Below are positions 57,574-64,000 of a DNA stretch of 64,000 nucleotides, in pieces. The DNA is taken from contig NZ_JAQGEI010000003.1 of the NCBI RefSeq assembly GCF_029017505.1, positions 1-64,000 on the forward strand, given 5' to 3'. Source of the DNA: Sedimenticola hydrogenitrophicus (lineage in GTDB: Bacteria > Pseudomonadota > Gammaproteobacteria > Chromatiales > Chromatiaceae). The notes beneath the pieces are model-generated. The model was not told where the DNA came from and did not search any database. It worked only from the letters and a program-made list of their open reading frames with translations. How positions within the stretch are numbered: the first letter of the stretch is position 1; every line of letters begins with the position of its first letter. The translations under genes were made by a program, and so were the position numbers.

Positions 57574-57948
57574 ATGCAAATCCTTACGCTCGTCTCTCTT
57601 TTTCTGGCCATTGCGGCCATCGCGGCGCTGATCCTCACCGGCCTGCGTCTGCGCGCCTTTGCCGGGCGGCTACGGGAGGCGGAGGCGCAAATCCACTCCC
57701 TGACGGAAAATCTCAACGCGCTCTGCTCCGGAGCGGTGGGCGTCGATCAACGGGTCAGCGACCTGGAACGCAGCGGCCGCGATCTGGCCCATCGCCAGGA
57801 GTCGATGGAGTCCAGCCAGTCGGACCGTCCCTACGGGGAGGCGATCCAGTTGGTGCAAAGGGGCGCCAGCGCCAGCGACCTGGTGAAGGAGCTCGGCCTG
57901 AGCCGCAGCGAAGCCGATCTGGTGGTGATGCTGCACGGCTCGAAATAA
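57574..57948 (+). CDS. DUF2802-family membrane-anchored protein
   Basis: 124 residues from ATG 57574. An N-terminal membrane helix (about 4-23) is followed by a coiled coil (about 25-80) and a C-terminal helix-turn-helix-like part (AIQLVQRGASASDLVKELGLSRSEADLVVMLH) typical of DUF2802. It ends the chemotaxis cluster, as in Pseudomonas. An ATG at 57529 is possible but overlaps the small gene. Confidence 0.85.
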   Translation: MQILTLVSLFLAIAAIAALILTGLRLRAFAGRLREAEAQIHSLTENLNALCSGAVGVDQRVSDLERSGRDLAHRQESMESSQSDRPYGEAIQLVQRGASASDLVKELGLSRSEADLVVMLHGSK

Positions 57949-58471
57949 CCCTGTGGACTGCAAACCCTTATTCACCGCGAAAGGTATCTGCCTGTCGCTA
58001 TCCCCAATCCTCACCACAGAGACACAGAGGTCACAGAGAGGTTTCATTGTCGGGTCCGTGCCCGGTGCATCCTGGAATTGAGAGGGCCTGCATCGAGCGA
58101 CGTATTGCCGAAACTCGGTTGATCAATTCCGACTGGCTTGACTCCTGGATACAATCGTACGCCAATGATCCGCTCCGCTCCGCTCCGCTTCGTTACGTTG
58201 TCGTGTTTTACCTCCGTCTCCTCTGTGTCTCCGTGGTGATTTAACGGGTGCTTCGGTTGCGATGGGGGGTCCACCAGTGTGACCCAGTCGACACTTTGAA
58301 TGCCAAGCGGTTCCGCCGGGTTTGGGAGCCGGTCGTTAAGGGAAATGGGAGTCGCGTAGCGCTTTGAAAATAAACCGTTCTTTTGGTCGACCAGACCCTT
58401 GTATCTCTATATGACCTTGTCCAGACTTGCACTCGGGAGGGCGATTACCGGGCAGATTTTGAGGTGGCGTC
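57949..58471. other. 523-bp spacer with a repeat element
   Basis: Contains the CACCAC-GAGACACAGAGG-ended repeat (58011-58243). The remaining 228 bp before the next gene show no ORF with a ribosome site. Short frames on both strands inside the repeat are rejected as genes. Confidence 0.6.
58011..58243. repeat. Repeat with inverted ends CACCACRGAGACACAGAGG
   Basis: The left end TCACCACAGAGACACAGAGG and the right end CTCTGTGTCTCCGTGGTGAT are inverted copies with one mismatch. They enclose about 190 bp that also contain the tandem CCGCTCCGCTCCGCT. End sequences of this type recur widely in environmental proteobacterial genomes. No target duplication seen. Confidence 0.65.
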
Positions 58472-58783
58472 ATGGGCAGAATATACGGGTCAGAACACAC
58501 GGGTTCTAAAACACTGGTCGGTCTTGTCATGCTGGTGTCGGCTTCGACAACCGCCATGGGTACGACACAGGAGTATCGATCACTTGCGGCCGGAAACGGA
58601 TTGCCTGCCATCACTTCACACCTGCAGGAACAGGCGGTCGTCGAGAATAAGGTAATCTCGACACGTCTGCCAAGTTGTACGCCGGGCTTCATCTGTAATG
58701 CGCCGGTGAGCCAGGCGGTACGCGTCAGCCGCCGGGAGGCACTGCAGTTCGCGCTGCTGCTCGGCACCAGCCCGTCGCGCTGA
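58472..58783 (+). CDS. Small putative secreted protein, unknown
   Basis: 103 residues. ATG preceded by GAGGTGG. A charged N-terminus is followed by a hydrophobic stretch (LVGLVMLVSASTTAMG) with likely cleavage after it, then a soluble part with two cysteines (SCTPGFIC) that could form a disulfide. No family recognised. It stands alone between repeat-rich spacers, so it may be lineage-specific. Confidence 0.5.
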   Translation: MGRIYGSEHTGSKTLVGLVMLVSASTTAMGTTQEYRSLAAGNGLPAITSHLQEQAVVENKVISTRLPSCTPGFICNAPVSQAVRVSRREALQFALLLGTSPSR

Positions 58784-59177
58784 TCCGGCGGCGGTCGAAC
58801 GAAAGCGAGCCGCCATGCCAGGGTTTTTCTGTTACCGGCAAAACCCTGGCAATCGGGCTTGTACTTGCTGCAATTCCTCTTCAATAACCTGATATAAACT
58901 GACATCCCTCCACGATTTGCGCCCTGTTGGGAACCCGCTCCCGCGGATTGGTAGCAGATGGGTAGGATGCAGTGAGTAATACGAACCGCATCAAGCCTTG
59001 CAGTGAATGATGCGGCTCGCAAGCTCACCGGCATCCTACCCTCGTTGCTAATCCGGAACAGGGAATAACTGCAAATCTTACTCTTCTGTTACACTAAAGC
59101 GCATGGGTCTGGCAGAGTATCCATCCCTGCCTGATGTTGATTCACCGCACGGAAATCTGTGGGTTTGGAGCGTAATT
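58784..59177. other. 394-bp spacer with one large hairpin
   Basis: No gene seen. Contains the inverted repeat at 58946-59056 and, at its right end, the leader of the DUF4197 gene. An upstream in-frame ATG (59103) of that gene lies here. Confidence 0.6.
58946..59056. repeat. Imperfect 25-bp inverted repeat forming a long hairpin
   Basis: Outer arms GATGGGTAGGATGC (58957-58970) and GCATCCTACCC (59031-59041) extend to about 25 bp with mismatches. A second inner pair, CCGCATCA/TGATGCGG, lies in the loop. This resembles the dispersed GTAGGATG-type hairpins common in proteobacteria; only one copy is in the window. Confidence 0.65.
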
Positions 59178-59924
59178 ATGCAGCGGAAACCGGGGCTGTT
59201 CGCCCTCTTGTTGGGCGCCGTGTTCATCGCCGGGGTGGCCCAGGCGGACTGGAAGTCCTGGCTCGAATCGGCCAAGGAGGCGGCCGGGCAGCGCGACATG
59301 CCGGCCGTTTCCACGACCCTGAGCAATGAACAGATCATCCAGGGGCTCAAGGAAGCCTTGCGCGTCGGTACCGAGAAGGCCATCGCCCTGCTCGGCCGCC
59401 AGGGCGGTTATCTGAACGATGCCCAGGTGAGGATCCCGCTGCCCGATCAGCTGACGGGTGTTGCCAAGGGACTCAGGGCCATCGGCCAGGGAGAGCGGGT
59501 GGATGAGTTTGTGACCACCCTGAACCGGGCGGCGGAACAGGCGGTCCCGGAGTCCCTGGCAATCTTCGTCGATAGCATCCGGCAGATGAGCCTGGAGGAC
59601 GCACGGGGCATTCTCAATGGCGGTGACAGCGCGGCCACCGAATATTTTAAGGCCAAGGGGAGTGAGCGGCTGAGCGGGGCCATGCTGCCGATCGTGCAAC
59701 AGGCGACCCGGCAGGCCGGTGTGACGGCTGCCTACAAGGACCTGATCGGCCAGGTGGGCTTTCTCGGCGCTTATGTGGATATGGACGCGCTGGATCTGGA
59801 TAAATATGTAACCGCCCGGGCGCTGGACGGCCTGTTCCTGAAACTGGCGGAGCAGGAACGGCTGATCCGCAAAGACCCGGTTGCCCGAACCACGGACATC
59901 CTGAAGACGGTGTTTGGTGGCTAA
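59178..59924 (+). CDS. DUF4197 family secreted protein
   Basis: 248 residues from ATG 59178 (GGAG 8 nt upstream) with a signal peptide (ALLLGAVFIAGVAQA, cut before DWKSWL). The body matches DUF4197: LSNEQIIQGLKEALRVGTEKAI, LPDQLTGVAKGLR, and the C-terminal ARALDGLFLKLAEQERLIRKDP. Predicted periplasmic and helical; function unknown. mobB follows 2 bp later. Confidence 0.87.
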   Translation: MQRKPGLFALLLGAVFIAGVAQADWKSWLESAKEAAGQRDMPAVSTTLSNEQIIQGLKEALRVGTEKAIALLGRQGGYLNDAQVRIPLPDQLTGVAKGLRAIGQGERVDEFVTTLNRAAEQAVPESLAIFVDSIRQMSLEDARGILNGGDSAATEYFKAKGSERLSGAMLPIVQQATRQAGVTAAYKDLIGQVGFLGAYVDMDALDLDKYVTARALDGLFLKLAEQERLIRKDPVARTTDILKTVFGG

Positions 59925-59926
59925 AA

Positions 59927-60448
59927 ATGATTAACGCCGAGATACCGGTCCTGGGATTCGCCGCCTATAGCGGCACCGGCAAGACCTCGCTGTTGAAGAA
60001 GCTGTTGCCCCTGTTGCGCGAGCGGGGGTTGCGTATCGGCATGGTGAAACACACCCATCACAATTTTGATATCGACCAACCGGGCAAGGACAGTTACGAG
60101 CTGCGCAAGGCGGGGGCGTCCCAGATGCTGGTTGCCTCGGGGCGGCGCTGGGCGCTGATGGTGGAGACGGATGGTACGGGGGATCCGCAGCTGCAGGAGA
60201 TGATCGGGCAGCTGGATCAGGCAAGCCTGGACCTGATCCTGGTGGAGGGCTTCAAACATGTGGCGTTCCCGAAAATCGAGCTGCACCGCAGCGCCCTGGG
60301 GAAACCGCTGCTCTATCCGAACGACCCCGCCATTGTCGCCTTCGCCTGTGACGGCCCGCCACCGGATGGGCTGCCATTGCCGCTGCTGGATCTCAACGAG
60401 ACGCGGCAGATCGCCGACTTTATCATCGCCTGGATGCGCGGATTATAG
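59927..60448 (+). CDS. mobB: Molybdopterin-guanine dinucleotide biosynthesis adapter MobB
   Basis: GTP-binding partner of MobA in making the bis-MGD molybdenum cofactor for DMSO-reductase-type enzymes such as nitrate reductase. The 173 residues have the P-loop GYSGTGKTSLLKKLL slightly modified as AAYSGTGKTS, the VKHTHHNFDID motif and LVEGFKH. Its end overlaps convergent modC by 6 bp. mobA is not in the window. Confidence 0.92.
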   Translation: MINAEIPVLGFAAYSGTGKTSLLKKLLPLLRERGLRIGMVKHTHHNFDIDQPGKDSYELRKAGASQMLVASGRRWALMVETDGTGDPQLQEMIGQLDQASLDLILVEGFKHVAFPKIELHRSALGKPLLYPNDPAIVAFACDGPPPDGLPLPLLDLNETRQIADFIIAWMRGL

Positions 60449-61522
60449 CGAGAGCGCGACACTCTTGATCTGGGCATAGACCCGCATCCCGGGCCGGAGG
60501 TCGAGATTGGCCTGGGATTTCTGCGTGATGCGGGCCAGCAGCGGTTGCCCGCCCAGATCAAGTTTCACGATCATCCGGCCGCGGCCGTGCGCCGCCATCT
60601 CCAACACGGTCACCGGCAGCACATTCAGGATGCTGGTTGGACCTGGCGGGTCCAGTGCCAGGCTCACATCCTTGGCGTGGATGCGGATTCGCACCATCGC
60701 CCCGACCGGTCGGTCGATCCAGCCCACGGTCAATTCACAACCGTCAAGTGCCAGCCGGCTCAGGTGGTAGGTCTGGTCATGATGGACGATCCGGGTATCG
60801 AACAGGGCGCCGGCCTCCTCATCCCGGGCGATTGGCAGGTCCACCCGGCCCAGCATCTCGTACAAGGGACCGGCGGCCAGGATGGTTCCCTGCTCAATCA
60901 GCACCAGGTGATCGGCAATCCGGGCCAGTTCATCCAGGTCATGGGTGACATAGATGATGGGGATATCGGACTCCCCATGGAGCCGCTCAAGGTACGGGAG
61001 GATCTCTTTTTTGTGTCCCCGGTCCAACGCCGCCATCGGTTCGTCCATCAGCAGCAGGCGAGGGTGGTTGAGCAGCGCCCTGCCGATGGCCACCCGCTGT
61101 TTCTCTCCCCCGGAGAGTTGGGCCGGACTGCGATCGATTAACGGTCCCAGCCCCAGCAGTTGCACCACCCGGTCAAAATCCTCGCTGCGCTGACCGACCG
61201 GTGTCCGGCGGTGACCAAACCTCAGGTTCTCCCCGACCCGCAGATGCGGAAACAGCATCCCCTCCTGGAATACGTAACCGATGGCGCGCTTGTGTGGCGG
61301 CAGGTAGAAGCCCTTGTCGCTGTCATGCCAGCATTCGCCGGCGATAGAGAGGTAGGCGTCGCCGGCCTGCTCCAGTCCGGCAATGCAGCGCAGCAGCGAA
61401 GTCTTGCCGCAGCCGGAGCGGCCAAACAGGGCGGTCACCCCGCGGCTGGGAATTTCACCCGCCGCATCGAGGGTAAAGGTGCCCAGCGGTAACTTGAAAC
61501 GAAAGTTGATGCCGGTGCTCAC
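60443..61522 (-). CDS. modC: Molybdate ABC transporter ATP-binding protein ModC
   Basis: ATPase of the molybdate importer. The 359 residues have Walker A GRSGCGKTSL, the ABC signature LSGGEKQRVAIGRALL, Walker B LLLMDEPMAALDRG, and a C-terminal TOBE domain (about 290-355) that binds oxyanion. Overlaps modB by 4 bp. Confidence 0.94.
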   Translation of the reverse strand: MSTGINFRFKLPLGTFTLDAAGEIPSRGVTALFGRSGCGKTSLLRCIAGLEQAGDAYLSIAGECWHDSDKGFYLPPHKRAIGYVFQEGMLFPHLRVGENLRFGHRRTPVGQRSEDFDRVVQLLGLGPLIDRSPAQLSGGEKQRVAIGRALLNHPRLLLMDEPMAALDRGHKKEILPYLERLHGESDIPIIYVTHDLDELARIADHLVLIEQGTILAAGPLYEMLGRVDLPIARDEEAGALFDTRIVHHDQTYHLSRLALDGCELTVGWIDRPVGAMVRIRIHAKDVSLALDPPGPTSILNVLPVTVLEMAAHGRGRMIVKLDLGGQPLLARITQKSQANLDLRPGMRVYAQIKSVALSL

Positions 61523-62205
61523 CGGTTCTCCCGGCGCAGCAGGCTGGTGCCGTTCGTGCGGTAGACCAGGAACAGAATCAGGAATGAGAAGATCAACAGT
61601 CCGGCGGAGAGCAGGTGGGCCTGGGCATACTGCAGCGACTCCACGTGATCATAAATGGCGATGGAGAGTACCTGGGTCTTGCCCGGTATGTTGCCGCCGA
61701 TCATCAATACCACGCCAAACTCGCCCAGGGTGTGGGCAAATCCCAGGGTTGCTGCGGTGATCAGTCCGGGACGTGCCAGGGGTATCACCACGGAAAAGAA
61801 GCGGTCCAGGGGTGATGCCCGCAGGGTGCCGGCGGCTTCCAGGGTACGCCGATCGATGGCGGCGAAGGCATTCTGCAACGGCTGCACCACAAACGGCATG
61901 GAGTAAAGTACCGAGCCGATCACCAGACCGCTGAAGGTGAAGGCCAGCCCGTTCCCGCCCAGGGCCATCCAGCCTGCGCCGATAATACCGTTTGGGGAGA
62001 GGGCGATCAGCAAATAGAAGCCGAGTACCGTCGGCGGCAGCACCAGGGGCAAGGCGATGATGGTCTCCACCAGGGTGCGTGCCCGGGAGTGGGACCTGGC
62101 CAGCCACCAGGCGACCGGTGTCCCCAGTAGCAGCAGCAGCAGGGTGGAGGTCAGGGCCAGCCGCAGGGTGACCCAGAGCGCCGCCAGATCGTTGGGTCCC
62201 ATCAC
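61519..62205 (-). CDS. modB: Molybdate ABC transporter permease ModB
   Basis: Membrane permease of the molybdate importer. The 228 residues have about five to six helices and the ATPase-contact loop (EAAGTLRASPLDRFFSVVIPLARPG). No modA binding-protein gene precedes it: the 188 bp upstream contain none, and the next gene is divergent. The importer must use ModA from elsewhere. Confidence 0.93.
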   Translation of the reverse strand: MMGPNDLAALWVTLRLALTSTLLLLLLGTPVAWWLARSHSRARTLVETIIALPLVLPPTVLGFYLLIALSPNGIIGAGWMALGGNGLAFTFSGLVIGSVLYSMPFVVQPLQNAFAAIDRRTLEAAGTLRASPLDRFFSVVIPLARPGLITAATLGFAHTLGEFGVVLMIGGNIPGKTQVLSIAIYDHVESLQYAQAHLLSAGLLIFSFLILFLVYRTNGTSLLRRENR

Positions 62206-62393
62206 CTCGCAGCCTCGGCACGGCCGCTTGCCACGGGGCAGAGACCGTCAAAAGGCCGAACTGCCGGCAGGCCGTGGCCGCCTCTATTCTTGGTACAACG
62301 CATAGCGGATCCAGTATGGGGATTTCCGTTATTGTACTGATAAAGGGATAATTCGCCTATCATAGTCCAACAGGTGAACGCGAAGGAGCCGGG

Positions 62394-62951
62394 ATGGAGA
62401 TACGTGAACAGCTGGTACGGTACTACCGGTGGCTGCGGCAATACGGGAACAACGATTCGCACAGCGGCAACGCCTCGGTGCGGGATGGCGACCGCTTCTG
62501 GATAACGCCCACGGGTGCCTGTGCCGATACCCTGACCGTCAATGACCTGGTGGCCTGCTCGGTGGCCCGGGGCTGCGGCGGCGGGGCCTCGCTGGACGGC
62601 CCGCTGCATCAACAGGTTTACCAGCGGAATCCCGCCGTCACCGCGGTGCTGCACAGCCATGGCCCTTACACCGTGGCAGCGACCCTGAACGGGGAGACTT
62701 TCAGTCCGGTGGATTTTGAGGGGCAGCTCTATTTTCCCCAGGTGCCGGTGATCACCATTCCCTATGCCGACTATGTGGCGCAGGCCCCGGCGGCGGTGTC
62801 CGCTATGCTGCAATCGCACCGTATCACCGTGGTACGGGGGCACGGGGTCTATGCCGCGGGTGAGACGTTGAATCTGGCCTATAAGTGGACCTGCTCGCTG
62901 GAGCTGTCCACGAAAACCGCCTTTATCGCCCGGCAGATGGGCCGTATTTAA
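62394..62951 (+). CDS. Class II aldolase/adducin-domain protein
   Basis: 185 residues with the zinc-histidine pattern of L-fuculose-phosphate-aldolase-like enzymes: LHSHGPYT and VRGHGVYA, with NDSHSGNASVRDGDRFWITPTG near the start. Shorter than FucA (about 215). The substrate is unknown; no sugar-kinase or methionine-salvage neighbour helps. ATG after GGAG. Divergent from modB. Confidence 0.85.
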   Translation: MEIREQLVRYYRWLRQYGNNDSHSGNASVRDGDRFWITPTGACADTLTVNDLVACSVARGCGGGASLDGPLHQQVYQRNPAVTAVLHSHGPYTVAATLNGETFSPVDFEGQLYFPQVPVITIPYADYVAQAPAAVSAMLQSHRITVVRGHGVYAAGETLNLAYKWTCSLELSTKTAFIARQMGRI

Positions 62952-62976
62952 CAGTAGCGGAAAGCGGATTTGAAAT

Positions 62977-63753
62977 ATGTGTCAACTACTGGGAATGAAC
63001 TGCAACGTACCCACCGATATCTGCTTCTCCTTCGAGGGCTTTGCCCGGCGCGGTGGTGAAACCGATGAGCACAGGGACGGCTGGGGTATTGCGTTTTTTG
63101 AAGGCAAGGGGTGCCGTACCTTCATGGACGTGCAGCCCTCGGCGGATTCCGTGGTGTCGGACCTGGTCAAGCACTACCCGATCCGTTCGATGAATGTGAT
63201 TGCCCATATCCGCAAGGCGAGCGTCGGCGCGGTGCGCCTGGAGAACACCCATCCGTTCATCCGCGAGCTGTGGGGTGAGTACTGGGTGTTTGCCCATAAT
63301 GGCGATCTGCTGGAGTATGCGCCGGAACTCACGGGCTGTTATCAACCGGTGGGCACCACCGACAGTGAACGGGCCTTTTGCGTCATCCTCGAACACCTGC
63401 GGCAAAGCTTTGCCAAGCGCCCCCCGATCGCGGGGCTGTGCAAGGCGATCCGCGAGAAGGCGCGGCAGATTGCCCGGCTCGGTACCTTTAACTTTCTGCT
63501 CTCCAATGGCGAGATCCTGATCGCCCACTGCAGTACCGATCTGCACTACCTGATTCGCCGGTACCCCTTCGATAAGGCGGAGTTGAAGGATCTGGATGTG
63601 ACGGTGGATTTCACCCAGGTCACCACCCCGAAGGACCGGGTGGCGGTGATTGCCACCGAACCGCTGACTGCCAACGAGGAGTGGACCCGGATAGCACCGG
63701 GGCAGTGCATGATTTTTCACAATGGCGGCGTGGTCGAATGTTACAAAGACTAA
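62977..63753 (+). CDS. Class II glutamine amidotransferase (YafJ-like)
   Basis: 258 residues of the Ntn glutamine amidotransferase fold. The nucleophile is Cys2 after Met removal (MCQLLGMNCN). Glutamine-binding segments are AHIRKASVGAVRLENTHPF and FAHNGDL. It is a stand-alone YafJ/GAT-type protein with no synthetase domain; its partner or substrate is unknown. DUF2058 follows 22 bp later. Confidence 0.9.
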   Translation: MCQLLGMNCNVPTDICFSFEGFARRGGETDEHRDGWGIAFFEGKGCRTFMDVQPSADSVVSDLVKHYPIRSMNVIAHIRKASVGAVRLENTHPFIRELWGEYWVFAHNGDLLEYAPELTGCYQPVGTTDSERAFCVILEHLRQSFAKRPPIAGLCKAIREKARQIARLGTFNFLLSNGEILIAHCSTDLHYLIRRYPFDKAELKDLDVTVDFTQVTTPKDRVAVIATEPLTANEEWTRIAPGQCMIFHNGGVVECYKD

Positions 63754-63775
63754 CCAAACCGATGAGGATTTATTG

Positions 63776-64000
63776 ATGGGTATCTCATTACAGGATCAGC
63801 TGCTCAAGGCGGGTCTGGTGGACAAGAAGAAGGCCAGTGAAGTGCGCAAGGAAAAACAGAAACAGGCCAAGCAGCAACGGAAGGGGCATGCCCAATCGAC
63901 GGATGAGGTGAAACAGGCGGCCAGGGAGGCGCAGCGGGCCCAGGCGGAAAGGGACCGGCAACTCAATCTCCAGCGCAAGGCCGAAGCGGACAGACGCGCT
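63776..64000 (+). CDS. DUF2058-family nucleoprotein/polynucleotide-associated protein (YaiL-like), partial
   Basis: The first 75 codons are present and the gene runs off the window end. The start MGISLQDQLLKAGLVDKKKA and the Lys/Gln/Arg-rich helical stretch that follows are typical of DUF2058 (E. coli YaiL-like), a basic protein of about 180 residues with nucleic-acid association. GAGGAT lies upstream of the ATG. Confidence 0.85.
   Translation, partial: MGISLQDQLLKAGLVDKKKASEVRKEKQKQAKQQRKGHAQSTDEVKQAAREAQRAQAERDRQLNLQRKAEADRRA

Noticed and set aside
58044-58274. Short open frames on both strands inside the repeat after DUF2802
   Set aside because: They coincide with the inverted-repeat element, lack ribosome sites and have no protein-like composition.
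62300-62393. Possible ModE operator upstream of modB
   Set aside because: CGTTATTGTACTG is only loosely like the ModE consensus and the second half is not recognisable.

Overview
The window is a high-GC stretch of a chromosome from a motile gammaproteobacterium, probably a sulfur-oxidising, facultatively anaerobic member of the Chromatiales/Sedimenticola-type lineages. The lineage is inferred from gene content. The flagellar/chemotaxis block has the Pseudomonas/Vibrio layout and CheY is very like the pseudomonad protein. A rhodanese-tusA-dsrE set and a DsrC-family gene point to cytoplasmic sulfur trafficking. Two FNR-type iron-sulfur regulators, the oxygen-independent ubiquinone genes ubiU/ubiV/ubiT and molybdenum genes point to anaerobic respiration. 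No tRNA, rRNA, CRISPR array, prophage, integrase or transposase gene was seen.

Layout. 1-8.5 kb: rnhA-dnaQ, a convergent fnr, then pyrG-kdsA-eno-ftsB-ispD, a DsrC-like gene on the minus strand, and ispF. 8.6-17.7 kb: a membrane sensor kinase, truD (tail overlapping a convergent Smr-domain gene), the conserved surE-pcm-yqaA-nlpD-rpoS run, a second FNR-like gene and a SirB-like membrane protein. 18.2-25.3 kb: ubiU-ubiV, convergent ubiT and cysG, the divergent rhodanese-tusA-dsrE set, and a FadL-type porin. 25.6-30.3 kb: a secreted unknown, a LysR regulator, a small unknown, a PerM-type permease, a DUF2892 protein and a third Crp/Fnr regulator. 30.3-37.7 kb: a catalytically degenerate REC-GGDEF-EAL protein divergent from a BarA-like hybrid kinase, an MFS transporter and a YugP-type protease.

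38.5-57.9 kb is one flagellar/chemotaxis supercluster, all on the plus strand: fliLMNOPQR, flhBA, flhF, flhG, fliA, cheY, cheZ, cheA, cheB, motC, motD, parC, parP, cheW, a 57-residue protein and a DUF2802 protein. It encodes the export gate and switch, polar placement and number control (FlhF/FlhG), sigma-28, the chemotaxis core, a second stator and the ParC/ParP system that places chemosensory arrays at the pole. 58-64 kb holds repeat-rich spacers, a small secreted unknown, a DUF4197 gene, mobB with convergent modBC (no modA), an aldolase-II protein, a class II amidotransferase and the start of a DUF2058 gene.

The least ordinary content is between the genes. A family of non-coding palindromic elements with ends TAACTACTCAC/GTGAGTAGTTA occurs five times (6.4, 20.25, 23.8, 29.4 and 37.7 kb). 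Two copies have flanking direct duplications of 7-9 bp, which indicates transposition-like insertion. Some copies carry further palindromes nested inside them. A different, strongly folded element with 24-bp terminal inverted repeats lies directly before flhF. Two of these elements end within about 5 bp of a start codon (ftsB, flhF).
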